64,000 nucleotides of DNA from Streptomyces triculaminicus (GTDB taxonomy: Bacteria > Actinomycetota > Actinomycetes > Streptomycetales > Streptomycetaceae): positions 1,364,001-1,428,000 of the forward strand of contig NZ_JAFMOF010000001.1 of NCBI RefSeq assembly GCF_017349075.1, written 5' to 3'. A program made the translations under genes and the position numbers. The notes beneath the pieces were generated by a model. The model was given only the letters and a program-made list of their open reading frames with translations. It had not been told where the DNA came from and did no database searches. Shown piece after piece: positions 44,215 through 53,557 of the stretch (within the stretch, counting starts at the first letter, position 1; every line of letters begins with the position of its first letter).

Positions 44215-45051
44215 ATGGACCCACGGAAGAAGATCATCGGATATCTCGTCGCTCTTATGGCGGCGCTGGCCCAGGTGGTCGTCCTCGCGCTGCCCGCCCC
44301 CGCCGCACCCGTGCCGGCCGAGGCCGCCGGGCCCAGCGTCTACCGGGGCCGGGGCTTCGACACCTGTCAGGCCCCGCCGCTGACCACGCTCAGCGCCTGG
44401 GGGGCGGCCGCGACCTACGGAGCCGTGGGCGTCTACTACGGGGGCCGTGCCCGCGCCTGCCCCCGCCAGCGCTACCTCAGCCACCGCTGGCTGACCGGCG
44501 CCCGCGACCTGGGCTGGCGGGTGCTCCCGGTCTTCGTCGGCTCCCAGTCGCCGTGCGTCGGCGCCTCCTCCAAGGACGGCTTCCCCATCGGCGACGACCC
44601 CTGGGGGCAGGGCACGGACGAGGGCCACGAGGCCGTACGTACCGCCGCCGACCTGGGCATCGCCGCCGGCAGCCCGCTCTACTACGACATGGAGGCGTAC
44701 GACTACCGTGACGAGGAGTGCGCCGATATCACCCTGACCTTCGTCCAGGCCTGGAGCTCCACGGTCAAGAGCCACGGCTACATCCCGGGCTTCTACAGCA
44801 GCGCCGCCTCCGGCGTGCGCCATATGGAGGTCGCCCGGCGGGCCGGCGAGGGGGACCTGCCGGAGATCCTGTGGTTCGCCCGGTGGCGGGTGCCCGCCTC
44901 CACCGCCCGCGAGCGGGTGCTCTCCGCCGGGTCCTGGGCGCACCGCCGCATCCACCAGTACGCGGGCAACGTGACCGAGACGCACGGTGGCCGCAAGCTC
45001 ACCATCGACCGCAACCTCGTCGACGCCCCGGTGGCGGTCATCCGGGACTGA
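44215..45051 (+). CDS. Secreted DUF1906 glycoside-hydrolase-like protein
   Basis: A 278-residue exported protein. A hydrophobic signal (residues 7-30) is followed by the DUF1906 (Rv2525c-like) TIM-barrel domain: G-R-G-F-D-T-C-Q-A-P near 45, G-V-Y-Y-G-G-R, Y-Y-D-M-E-A-Y near 165 and G-F-Y-S-S-A near 200. The D/E in Y-D-M-E-A-Y lies where GH25-type catalytic acids sit, so peptidoglycan or glycan binding or cleavage is possible but not shown. Cys residues at conserved places suggest disulfides. Confidence 0.85.
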   Translation: MDPRKKIIGYLVALMAALAQVVVLALPAPAAPVPAEAAGPSVYRGRGFDTCQAPPLTTLSAWGAAATYGAVGVYYGGRARACPRQRYLSHRWLTGARDLGWRVLPVFVGSQSPCVGASSKDGFPIGDDPWGQGTDEGHEAVRTAADLGIAAGSPLYYDMEAYDYRDEECADITLTFVQAWSSTVKSHGYIPGFYSSAASGVRHMEVARRAGEGDLPEILWFARWRVPASTARERVLSAGSWAHRRIHQYAGNVTETHGGRKLTIDRNLVDAPVAVIRD

Positions 45052-45155
45052 CCTCGCCCTCCCCCTGCGGGAGGTGGGGCAAACCCCCGGGGTACGACCT
45101 GAGGCGGACGGTTCTTCGGCACCTCCGGCCGATCCGCCGGGAGGGCGCGCGCTCC

Positions 45156-45170
45156 TAGCGTGGAGGCATG
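45156..45170 (+). promoter_or_regulatory. -10 element of a probable leaderless start
   Basis: TAGCGT at 45156-45161, six bases, ATG of the sigma factor. GGAGG inside that spacer is too close to the ATG to serve as a normal ribosome site. Confidence 0.45.
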
Positions 45171-45710
45171 ACAGCAACCACGACGTCTGTGTGCACCAGC
45201 GCATCCACCGCCGCCGTGTACCCGTCGTTCTCCACGTACGTACGGGTCCGCGGCCAGGCGCTGCAGCGCACCGCCCGCTCCCTGACCTCGAACCCGTGCG
45301 ACGCCGAGGATCTGCTGCAGACGGCCCTCACCAAGACCTATCTGGCCTGGGACCGCATCGAGGACCACCGCGCCCTGGACGGCTACGTCCGCCGCGCCCT
45401 GGTCAACACCCGCACCTCCCAGTGGCGCAAGCGCCGCGTCGACGAGTTCCCCTGCGAGGAGCTCCCCGAGCGCGAGCACGCCCCCTCCACGGACCCCGCC
45501 GAGGCGCAGGCGCTGCGCGACGCGATGTGGCGAGCGGTCCACAGGCTCCCCGCCCGTCAGCGGGCCATGGTCGTCCTCAGGTATTACGAGGACTTCACCG
45601 AGGTCCAGACCGCCGAGCTCCTCGGCGTCTCCGTCGGCACGGTCAAGAGCGCCGTCTCCCGCGCCCTCGGCAAGCTCCGCGAGGACCCGGACCTCGCGGC
45701 GGCGGCGTAG
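45168..45710 (+). CDS. SigE-family ECF sigma factor
   Basis: A 180-residue ECF sigma factor. Region 2 includes C-D-A-E-D-L-L-Q-T-A-L-T-K-T-Y-L-A-W and region 4 the helix-turn-helix Y-Y-E-D-F-T-E-V-Q-T-A-E-L-L-G-V-S-V-G-T-V-K-S-A-V-S-R. The region-4 wording is typical of the actinobacterial SigE-family (SigE-like, ECF with no adjacent anti-sigma). No anti-sigma gene is next to it. Target promoters are unknown. Confidence 0.88.
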   Translation: MTATTTSVCTSASTAAVYPSFSTYVRVRGQALQRTARSLTSNPCDAEDLLQTALTKTYLAWDRIEDHRALDGYVRRALVNTRTSQWRKRRVDEFPCEELPEREHAPSTDPAEAQALRDAMWRAVHRLPARQRAMVVLRYYEDFTEVQTAELLGVSVGTVKSAVSRALGKLREDPDLAAAA

Positions 45711-45765
45711 GCCAGGGACACCGCGGGGGCCGGAGCGTCCCGCCCCGGCCCCGCCGCCGGTCGGG

Positions 45766-47418
<1,653 letters not shown>

Positions 47419-47648
47419 CGGGGGGCCTCCCAATCTGCGCGCGTGGACGCGAGGGTAGTTCCCGGCGATTGTGCTGGGGTATCCGCTGGTAAGTCACTAC
47501 CCGGACGAAACGAGTCCGCCACACTTCGCGTTCGGGCGCCTTCGTGTTCGGATGGCGGGGTGCGGCGGCGGGGCGTGTGCGCCGGGGGGCGTGCGACGTT
47601 TGCCGTAGTGCGCGCCGAGACCCCGCGCGCCCCCGGCTCGTGTTGTCG

Positions 47649-47666
47649 CGTAATCAGTCGATTACG
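47649..47666. promoter_or_regulatory. 18-bp perfect palindrome before the lasso precursor
   Basis: CGTAATC-AGTC-GATTACG: seven-base arms and four-base spacer, perfect, 13 bp before the precursor ATG. AT-rich arms stand out in this GC-rich DNA. Best explained as an operator for the lasso cluster. Confidence 0.6.
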
Positions 47667-47679
47667 TAGAGTGATTGCC

Positions 47680-47829
47680 ATGGAACAGCGAGCCGACGAC
47701 GCCGACACCACCGCTCAGGACGTCAGCGACTACGAACCCCCCGAGCTGATCGAAGTCGGCACGTTCGCCGAGCTGACGCTCGGTGGCGGCGACGCCGGCC
47801 CCGAAGCGCTCCTCGGCATGGACGACTGA
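47680..47829 (+). CDS. Lasso peptide precursor
   Basis: A 49-residue peptide. The leader has the lasso recognition pattern Y-x-x-P-x-L-x-x-x-G-x-F-x-x-x-T: Y18, P21, L23, G27, F29 and T33. Thr at the second-last leader position predicts cleavage after Leu34, giving the 15-residue core GGGDAGPEALLGMDD. Core Gly1 and Glu8 would form an eight-residue macrolactam ring, leaving a seven-residue tail without aromatic plugs and ending in two Asp. My calculated monoisotopic mass for the cyclised core is 1355.57 Da. The synthetase, RRE protein and leader peptidase follow directly. A GTG nine bases earlier is an alternative start. Confidence 0.85.
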   Translation: MEQRADDADTTAQDVSDYEPPELIEVGTFAELTLGGGDAGPEALLGMDD

Positions 47830-47842
47830 GGGCGGTGGCCCG

Positions 47843-49706
47843 GTGTCCGTCATGACCTCCGTCTCCGCCGACGTGTCGTTCGTCGCGCTGCCCGACAGCG
47901 CGGCGGGCAGCGCCGCCGCGGCCGCCGTGCCGGCCCCCGGCCCCCGGGTGATCAACCACGCCTCGGGCCGTCCATGGCTGATGGGCCGCTGGCCCGCCGA
48001 CGCGGTCAAGGTCGCCACGGCCGGGCGCACGCGCGTCGTGGTCGCCGGCTTCTGCCCGCTCGCCACCGCCGAACTCGCCGCCTGCGCCACCCGGTTGACG
48101 GGCGGCGTCGCCGGTCTCGACGACCTCGCCCGGCGCCTCGGCGGCAGCGCGCATCTGATGGCGTCCGTCGGCGGCCGGGTCCGGGTGCAAGGCGGCGTGG
48201 CGGGCGTCCGCTCGGTCTACCGCGCACGGATCGCCGGCGTGAGCGTCGCCGCCGACCGGCCCGACGCCCTCGCCGGTACGACGGGCCCGTCCATCGACGA
48301 ACGCCTCGTGGGCCTGCGCCTGTTGACCCCCTTCGTGCCCCACCCGCTCAGGGAGCGCACACCGTGGTGCGGCGTGGAGGCCGTGCCGCCCGGCAGCTAT
48401 CTGACGATCGATCCCGACGGCACGGCGCGCACGGTCCGCTGGTGGACCCCGCCCCCGCCGGAGCTCGGCCTCGAGGAAGGCGCGCCGGCGGTGCGCGACG
48501 CCCTCACCGAGGCGGTGGGTACGCGCCTGCGCGCCCTCGGCGGCGACGAGAGCGGCGCGGCCGCGATCGGCGTCGCCCTGCCCGGCAGCATGGAGTCCGC
48601 CGTCCTGGCCCACCTCGCCGCCTCCGGCGACCACCGCCTGATCACGGTGCGCACCGCCCGCCTCGACCCCGGCGGCGACGACGCCCCGTGGGCGCGCCGG
48701 ATCGCCGCCCGCCTGCCCCGTGCGGAGCACGTGGTGCTCGAGTACGCCCACGCCCCCGCCCTCTACGCCGGGCTGGACCAGGGCGCGGGCGTCCTGCCCG
48801 CCGAGCCCCCGCACCGGGTCCGGGCGGGCGCCCGCGTCGAGCACACCGCGCGCGAGGTCGCCTCCCGGGGCGCGCGGCTGCACCTGGGCGCCCACGGCGG
48901 GGAGGAGCTGTTCGCGCCCCCGCCCCTACCTCCACACCCTCGCCCGCTCCCACCCCCTGGCCGCCCTCCGCCGCATCCGGGGCCGAAGAGCCCTGACCCG
49001 CTGGCCGCTGGGCGCCACCTGGCGGGCCGTCGCCGACTCCCGGGGCTTCCCGGCCTGGCTCACCCACAGCGCGCTGCGTCTGACCGCGCCCCCGCCGCGC
49101 CCCTGCCACCCCCAGCTGGGATGGACGGCGGAGCTGCGGATGCCGCGCTGGGCCACGCCCGACGCCATCGACGCCGTCCACGAGATGATCACCGACGCCT
49201 CGTACGAACCGCTCGCCCCCGACCGCGGCGCCCACAGCGCCCTCGACGCCCTCCGCCGCGCCGGCGCCGCCGCCGGCTACGCCACCCGGCTGATGGCCGC
49301 CCACGGCGTCGACCTGGCCGCCCCCTTCCTGGACGACCGAGTGATCGAGGCCGCCCTGGCGGTACGCCCCTGCGAGCGCGCCGCGCCGCCCGGCCGCGGC
49401 AAGCCGCTCCTCGCGGCGGCCGTACGGGACCTCGTCCCGGACGACATCCTGGGCCGGACGCCCGGAGGCCACTACGGCGAGGACGTCATGGACGGCATGC
49501 GCCGCCACCGCAGGGCGCTGCTCGAGCTGTTCGACGGCTCGGAGCTGGGCCGGATGGGCCTGGTCGACGACGCCGCCGTCCGCGCCGCCCTGCGCACCAC
49601 ACCGGTCACGGTCGCTCCACTGCTCGCCCTGGAGCCGACGCTCGCCTGCGAGGCCTGGCTGCGCACCCTGGCCGCCGGCCGGCAGCGCGAAGGAGCGACC
49701 CCGTGA
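47843..49706 (+). pseudogene. Lasso peptide macrolactam synthetase (asparagine-synthetase-like), apparent frameshift
   Basis: About 620 residues across two frames. The N-terminal half resembles the glutaminase-like part of lasso C proteins (E-A-V-P-P-G-S-Y-L, R-W-W-T-P-P); the C-terminal half keeps A-P-F-L-D-D-R-V-I-E-A and G-R-G-K-P-L-L. One extra C in the run at 48917-48921 shifts the frame; 1864 - 1 bases gives 621 codons. The PP-loop, normally S-G-G-x-D-S, reads P-G-S-M-E-S, and the later G-G-D-E-L-F reads G-G-E-E-L-F. It should adenylate core Glu8 and close the ring, but the altered ATP site makes this uncertain. GTGA coupling to the next gene. Confidence 0.78.
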
Positions 49707-49963
49707 CCGCGTTCGCGCTGCGCCGCCATGTGACGGCGACCGAGACCGAGCACGCCACGGTCCTCTTCGACCAGCGCCGCGGCCGGTACTACCAACTGAA
49801 CCCCACAGGAGCCCTGATCCTGCGCGTGCTGCTGGACGGCGGCGGCCCGCAGGGCGCGGCGCGGGCCCTGCGCGAGCGCTACGGCATCCCCGTGGCGCGG
49901 GCGGAGGCGGACGTGGCGTCGCTGGTCGACACCCTGCGCAGGACCCGGCTGGCGGAGCGATGA
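49703..49963 (+). CDS. Lasso peptide biosynthesis PqqD/RRE protein (B1)
   Basis: An 86-residue PqqD-like winged-helix protein (RiPP recognition element). It has the typical beta-hairpin D-Q-R-R-G-R-Y-Y-Q-L-N-P-T-G-A-L-I-L and helices ending V-D-T-L. It binds the precursor leader through the Y-x-x-P motif and hands it to the peptidase. GTGA overlap with the synthetase and ATGA overlap with the peptidase gene. Confidence 0.9.
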   Translation: MTAFALRRHVTATETEHATVLFDQRRGRYYQLNPTGALILRVLLDGGGPQGAARALRERYGIPVARAEADVASLVDTLRRTRLAER

Positions 49964-50385
49964 CCACGCCGCTCGCTCTCTGGGAGCCCCTGCCCGCCCG
50001 CACCCGCGCGGGCGCCCATCTGGCCGTGGCCGCGGCCCGGTTGCTGGCCCTGATGCCGCCGTGCCGCATCCGCGCCGTGCTGTACGCCCTCCGCCGGGGC
50101 GCCGCCCCGGCCACGACCGCTCAGGCCGGCGCCGCCCGTGACGCCGTGGTGTACGCGAGCACGCGCTGCGCGGGGCGCGCGTGCCTCCAACGGTCGCTGG
50201 CGGTGGTGCTGTTGTGCCGCATGGGGGGTGCGTGGCCGACGTGGTGCACGGGCATCCGTACGTCCCCGTTCCGCGCCCACGCGTGGGTGGAGGCGGAGGG
50301 CCTGCCGGTGGGCGAGACCGAGCCGCCGGGGTACTACACACCGACGCTCACGGTGGGGCCGACGGGGCCCGTGGGGGAGCGCTAG
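49960..50385 (+). CDS. Lasso peptide leader peptidase (B2, transglutaminase-like)
   Basis: A 141-residue member of the McjB-type cysteine protease family. The catalytic Cys75 lies in R-A-C-L-Q-R-S-L and His107 in F-R-A-H-A-W-V-E; the third triad residue is not obvious. It removes the leader, freeing Gly1 for ring closure. Full length for actinobacterial split B2 proteins. Last clear gene of the lasso cluster: no ABC transporter (D) or isopeptidase follows. Confidence 0.9.
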   Translation: MTTPLALWEPLPARTRAGAHLAVAAARLLALMPPCRIRAVLYALRRGAAPATTAQAGAARDAVVYASTRCAGRACLQRSLAVVLLCRMGGAWPTWCTGIRTSPFRAHAWVEAEGLPVGETEPPGYYTPTLTVGPTGPVGER

Positions 50386-50525
50386 CCCCTTTCGTTCTCC
50401 CTCCCCGCTCTCCCGCCCCGCCCGGCCGAACGCGAGGTCCGATTCCCGCCAGCGGGGCGCCCGTTCTCCGGAGTTTTATTGAACACGCAACGAAGTTCCT
50501 GGGATTCGGGAACTCGGGAATCCGT

Positions 50526-50580
50526 GGGATCCGAGCGATCCGTAGGGATCCGAGCGATCCGGGGTATCCGGGTGATCCGG
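50526..50580. repeat. GATCCG-type short tandem repeats
   Basis: GGGATCCGAGCGATCCG occurs twice, at 50526-50542 and 50545-50561 (period 19), and is followed by degenerate copies (GGGTATCCG, GGGTGATCCG). The string sits between the lasso genes and the SDR start at 50598, so it is also the SDR promoter region. Confidence 0.75.
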
Positions 50581-50597
50581 TAAGGCGAGGAGGACAC

Positions 50598-51329
50598 ATG
50601 GACGGCAAGGTGGCTCTGGTGACCGGCGGCAGCCGGGGCATGGGCGCGGCGACAGCGCTGCGGCTGGCGGCCGCCGGCGCGGACGTGGCGATCACCTACG
50701 TGTCCGACGGGACGGCGGCCGAGGCCGTGGTCCGCACGATAGAGGCGGAGGGCCGGCGCGGCCTGGCGATCCGCGCCGACGCCGGGGACGCGACCGCCCC
50801 GGCCGACGCGGTGCGGCGGACGGCCGAAGCCCTCGGCCGTCTGGACGTACTGGTCAACAACGCGGGCGTCGGCGTGCTCGGCCCGCTCGAGCAGATCGCG
50901 CCGGCCGACGTCGACCGGGTGCTCGCCGTCAACGTACGCGGCGCCTACCTGGCCGCGCAGGCGGCGGCCCCGCTGATGACGCGCGGCGGACGGATCGTCA
51001 CCATCGGCTCCTGCATGACCCAGCGGGTGCCCGGCCCCGGCGGCACGCTCTACGCGATGAGCAAGGCCGCGCTCGTCGGGATGACCAAGGCGCTCGCACG
51101 GGAGCTGGGCGAGCGCGGGATCACCGCGAACATCGTCCACCCGGGCCCGGTCGACACCGACATGAACCCGGCCGACGGCCCGTACGCGGCCGGCCAGAGC
51201 GCGATGACCGCCCTCGGCCGGTTCGGCACGCCCGACGAGATCGCCTCGACGGTCGCCCACCTCGCGAGCGACGAGGCCCGCTACGTCACCGGCGCCGAGA
51301 TCACCGTGGACGGCGGCCACGCGGCGTAG
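50598..51329 (+). CDS. SDR-family oxidoreductase
   Basis: A 243-residue classical short-chain dehydrogenase. Cofactor motif T-G-G-S-R-G-M-G at 9-16, N-N-A-G-V-G near 88, catalytic Ser in I-G-S-C-M and Y-A-M-S-K near 150, and the C-terminal Y-V-T-G-A-E-I-T-V-D-G-G. It matches FabG-like or glucose-1-dehydrogenase-type SDRs; the substrate is unknown. It has its own GGAGGACAC ribosome site and lies 212 bp after the lasso peptidase, so membership of the lasso cluster is possible but not needed. Confidence 0.9.
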   Translation: MDGKVALVTGGSRGMGAATALRLAAAGADVAITYVSDGTAAEAVVRTIEAEGRRGLAIRADAGDATAPADAVRRTAEALGRLDVLVNNAGVGVLGPLEQIAPADVDRVLAVNVRGAYLAAQAAAPLMTRGGRIVTIGSCMTQRVPGPGGTLYAMSKAALVGMTKALARELGERGITANIVHPGPVDTDMNPADGPYAAGQSAMTALGRFGTPDEIASTVAHLASDEARYVTGAEITVDGGHAA

Positions 51330-51356
51330 CGGCCGGGGCGCGGCGCGCGGGGCCCT

Positions 51357-51818
51357 TCAGGCCCACGTCGCGCCGGCAGACTCCTCGATGGTGGTGTTGA
51401 GACGGTTGAAGAAGTTGGTCGTGGCGATCATCAGGATGATGGCGGCCAGCTGCTGCTCGTCGAAGTGGCCGGTGGCCTCGGCCCAGATGTCGTCCGGCAC
51501 CGCCTTGCCGGAGCGGTCGGCGATCCGGGTGGCGGCCTCGGTCAGCGCCAGGGCCGCCCGCTCGGCGTCGGTGAAGAAGGGGGCCTCGCGCCAGGCCGCC
51601 ACCGCGTGGAGCCGCTCGTCGCTCTCACCGGCCTTCTTGGCGCTGGTCACGCCCGCGTACACACAGGCACTGCAGCCGTTGATCTGGCTGACGCGCAGGT
51701 AGACCAGCTCCAGGAGCTCCTGCGGCACGCCGCCCTGGCGCATGGCCTTGTAGAGGTTCTGGATCCCCTGCATGGTGTCGGGCAGAATCATCGCGGGGTT
51801 CTTCATGCGAGCCTTCAT
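51357..51818 (-). CDS. Carboxymuconolactone decarboxylase family protein (AhpD-like), ECF41 target
   Basis: A 153-residue AhpD-type protein. The redox motif C-S-A-C (from N-G-C-S-A-C-V-Y-A-G) followed by H in L-H-A-V-A-A-W marks peroxidase or disulfide-reductase activity. ATG at 51818 is chosen for the GGAGAT ribosome site seven bases upstream. It is divergent from an ECF41 sigma gene, and the gap contains a consensus ECF41 promoter pointing at this gene, as found for the carboxymuconolactone decarboxylases regulated by ECF41. Confidence 0.92.
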   Translation of the reverse strand: MKARMKNPAMILPDTMQGIQNLYKAMRQGGVPQELLELVYLRVSQINGCSACVYAGVTSAKKAGESDERLHAVAAWREAPFFTDAERAALALTEAATRIADRSGKAVPDDIWAEATGHFDEQQLAAIILMIATTNFFNRLNTTIEESAGATWA

Positions 51819-51887
51819 GATCAAATCTCCGTCCGTTGAACGGCGGCGTTGCCCGCGCCGCCCGCTCGGTGGGTCCGACACTCCACT

Positions 51888-51914
51888 GACGGATCAGGAC
51901 GCGAGGATGTGACA
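51888..51914 (-). promoter_or_regulatory. ECF41-type promoter, TGTCACA-N16-CGTC
   Basis: On the minus strand, TGTCACA (51914-51908), exactly 16 bases, CGTC (51891-51888). This matches the published ECF41 consensus. The -10 is 70 bp from the start codon of the AhpD-like gene. The -35 ends one base before the GTG of the sigma gene, so the promoter overlaps the sigma factor's own translation start region. Confidence 0.85.
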
Positions 51915-51915
51915 G

Positions 51916-52809
51916 GTGAGCGAAGAAGATTTTCTGGCGCAGCGGTTCGAGGAGCACCGACCCCATCTGCGGGCGGTCGCCTACCGGATGCTCGGCTCGC
52001 TCAGCGAGGCCGAGGACGCCGTGCAGGAGGCCTGGTTCAGGCTCAGCCGCTCCGACACGGACGCGGTGGAGAACCTGGGCGGCTGGCTGACCACGGTGGT
52101 CGGCCGCGTCTGCCTGGACATGCTGCGCTCCCGCTCCACGCGCGGCGAGGAGCCCCTCCATGACCAGGACGGGTGGGTCCGCCTCCCCGACCCGCTCATC
52201 AGCGGCCCGGACCGGATCGACCCCGAGCAGGAGATCCTCCTGGCCGACTCGGTCGGCATCGCCCTCATGGTGGTCCTGCAGACCCTCGCCCCCGCCGAAC
52301 GGCTCTCCTTCGTCCTGCACGACATGTTCGCCGTGCCGTTCGACGACATCGCCACCGTCCTCGGCCGCACCCCCGCCTCCACCCGGCAGCTCGCCAGCCG
52401 CGCCCGCCGCCGGGTCCAGGGCGCGGCACCCGCCCCCGACGCCGACCTGACCCGGCGCCGCCGGGTCGTCGACGCCTTCCTGGCCGCCGCGCGCGGCGGC
52501 GACTTCGACGCCCTGGTCGCCGTCCTCGACCCGGACGTGGTGGCCCGTTCCGACGGCGGCACCCTGCTCCCCAGCGCGCTGCGCCGTGGGGCGGCCGAGG
52601 TCGCGTCCCAGGCGATCACGTTCGCCCGGTTCGCCGAGGCCGGCCGTCCGGCGCTGATCAACGGCACCCCGGGCGTCGTCGCGTTCGCGCAGGGGCGCCC
52701 GATGTCCGTCATGGCGTTCACCATCCAGGGCGACCGCGTCATCGCCCTCGACATCCTGACCGACCCCGAGCGCCTGGCGCGCCTCGACCTGAGCGCCCTG
52801 GGGGTCTGA
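51916..52809 (+). CDS. ECF41-group sigma factor (SigJ-like, SnoaL C-terminus)
   Basis: A 297-residue ECF sigma factor of the ECF41 type. Region 2 (R-M-L-G-S-L-S-E-A-E-D-A-V-Q-E-A-W) and region 4 (F-D-D-I-A-T-V-L-G-R-T-P-A-S-T-R-Q-L-A-S-R-A-R-R-R-V) occupy residues 10-175. A fused SnoaL-like domain (about 180-295) acts as an internal anti-sigma element in this group; the D-P-E-R-L type ending is typical (I-L-T-D-P-E-R-L). GTG start with AGGA eight bases upstream, inside the divergent promoter. It should drive the AhpD-like gene. Confidence 0.93.
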   Translation: MSEEDFLAQRFEEHRPHLRAVAYRMLGSLSEAEDAVQEAWFRLSRSDTDAVENLGGWLTTVVGRVCLDMLRSRSTRGEEPLHDQDGWVRLPDPLISGPDRIDPEQEILLADSVGIALMVVLQTLAPAERLSFVLHDMFAVPFDDIATVLGRTPASTRQLASRARRRVQGAAPAPDADLTRRRRVVDAFLAAARGGDFDALVAVLDPDVVARSDGGTLLPSALRRGAAEVASQAITFARFAEAGRPALINGTPGVVAFAQGRPMSVMAFTIQGDRVIALDILTDPERLARLDLSALGV

Positions 52810-52841
52810 GGATCCCCAGGGTTTCCGATGAACTCCGGTTC

Positions 52842-53468
52842 TCAGGCCTGGAGTCCGGTCAGCAGGGCGTCCAGGGCGAGGTCGAAGCGGGCCTGGTGAT
52901 CGGCGGGGGTGCCCAGGCCGCCCGCGACGGCCTCGGCCAGGGTGGGAAACGCGGTGAGGTCGAGGTCGTCGCCCGGCTGCTCGGGGTGACCGGGCGTGGT
53001 GGCGGCCTCGGCCAGGCAGTGGCCGATCACCAGCGTGGAGACCGCGTTGACGATCCGCAGCGCCTGGACCGGGGCGATCCCGGCCTCTCCCAGCGCGGCG
53101 GCGGCGTCCTCCACCGCCCGCAACGCGGTGGCCGAGCGCGCCGGGCGCGTGGCGACCAGCGGAATCACCCCCGGGTGACGCAGTAGCTCGTCCCGGAACG
53201 CCACGGCGAACTCCCGTAGACGGGCGGGCCATTCGGCCGCCGGGCCGTCGAAGGCGGGCCGGACGGCCGAGACCACCTGCTCGACGAGGCCGTCCAGCAG
53301 GGCGGCCTTGTGGGGCACGTAGTGATACAGCGTCATGGCCTCGACGCCGAGTTCCGCGCCGAGCCTGCGCATGGACAGCTTCTCGATGCCGTCGCGGTCG
53401 ACCAGTTCCAGTGCCGCCCGCAGCACCTTCTCCCGGGTGAGCCCGGCCCGCTTGGCGGTGGCGTTCAT
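52842..53468 (-). CDS. TetR-family regulator with TetR C-terminal domain
   Basis: A 208-residue repressor. The HTH T-R-E-K-V-L-R-A-A-L-E-L-V-D-R-D-G-I-E-K-L-S-M-R-R-L is followed by G-V-E-A-M-T-L-Y-H-Y-V-P-H-K-A-A-L-L-D, the wording of TetR proper and its closest relatives. The C-terminal ligand domain is TetR_C type. GGGGAGAA precedes the ATG at 53468. Two CTTAC-N3-GTAAG palindromes lie between it and the divergent SnoaL gene. Confidence 0.92.
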   Translation of the reverse strand: MNATAKRAGLTREKVLRAALELVDRDGIEKLSMRRLGAELGVEAMTLYHYVPHKAALLDGLVEQVVSAVRPAFDGPAAEWPARLREFAVAFRDELLRHPGVIPLVATRPARSATALRAVEDAAAALGEAGIAPVQALRIVNAVSTLVIGHCLAEAATTPGHPEQPGDDLDLTAFPTLAEAVAGGLGTPADHQARFDLALDALLTGLQA

Positions 53469-53495
53469 CGACTTCTCCCCGCGTTTCTTGACTTT

Positions 53496-53544
53496 CTTAC
53501 GCCGTAAGGACAGAGTACTCCCCAACGAACTCTTACGGTGTAAG
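53496..53544. promoter_or_regulatory. Two CTTAC-N3-GTAAG operators
   Basis: Perfect palindromes at 53496-53508 and 53532-53544, centres 36 bp apart, in the TetR/SnoaL divergent gap. Flanking bases extend the match (TTCTTACG..). Very likely binding sites of the adjacent TetR protein for both genes. Confidence 0.8.
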
Positions 53545-53557
53545 AAAGGGGTCGGAG

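Noticed and set aside
47782..47826. Alternative lasso core starting at Gly2 or Gly3
   Set aside because: Shifted starts would put Glu at position 7 or 6. Position 7 is still possible, but the conserved Thr at the second-last leader position supports Gly1.
48900..49963. Programmed frameshift fusing the lasso synthetase with the RRE protein
   Set aside because: The frame before the extra C does run on into the RRE gene, but the bases between encode a Pro/Arg-rich product, and the correctly framed synthetase ends with a normal GTGA overlap.
50386..50597. CRISPR-like repeats
   Set aside because: The repeats are short, contiguous and have no spacers; no cas gene is present.
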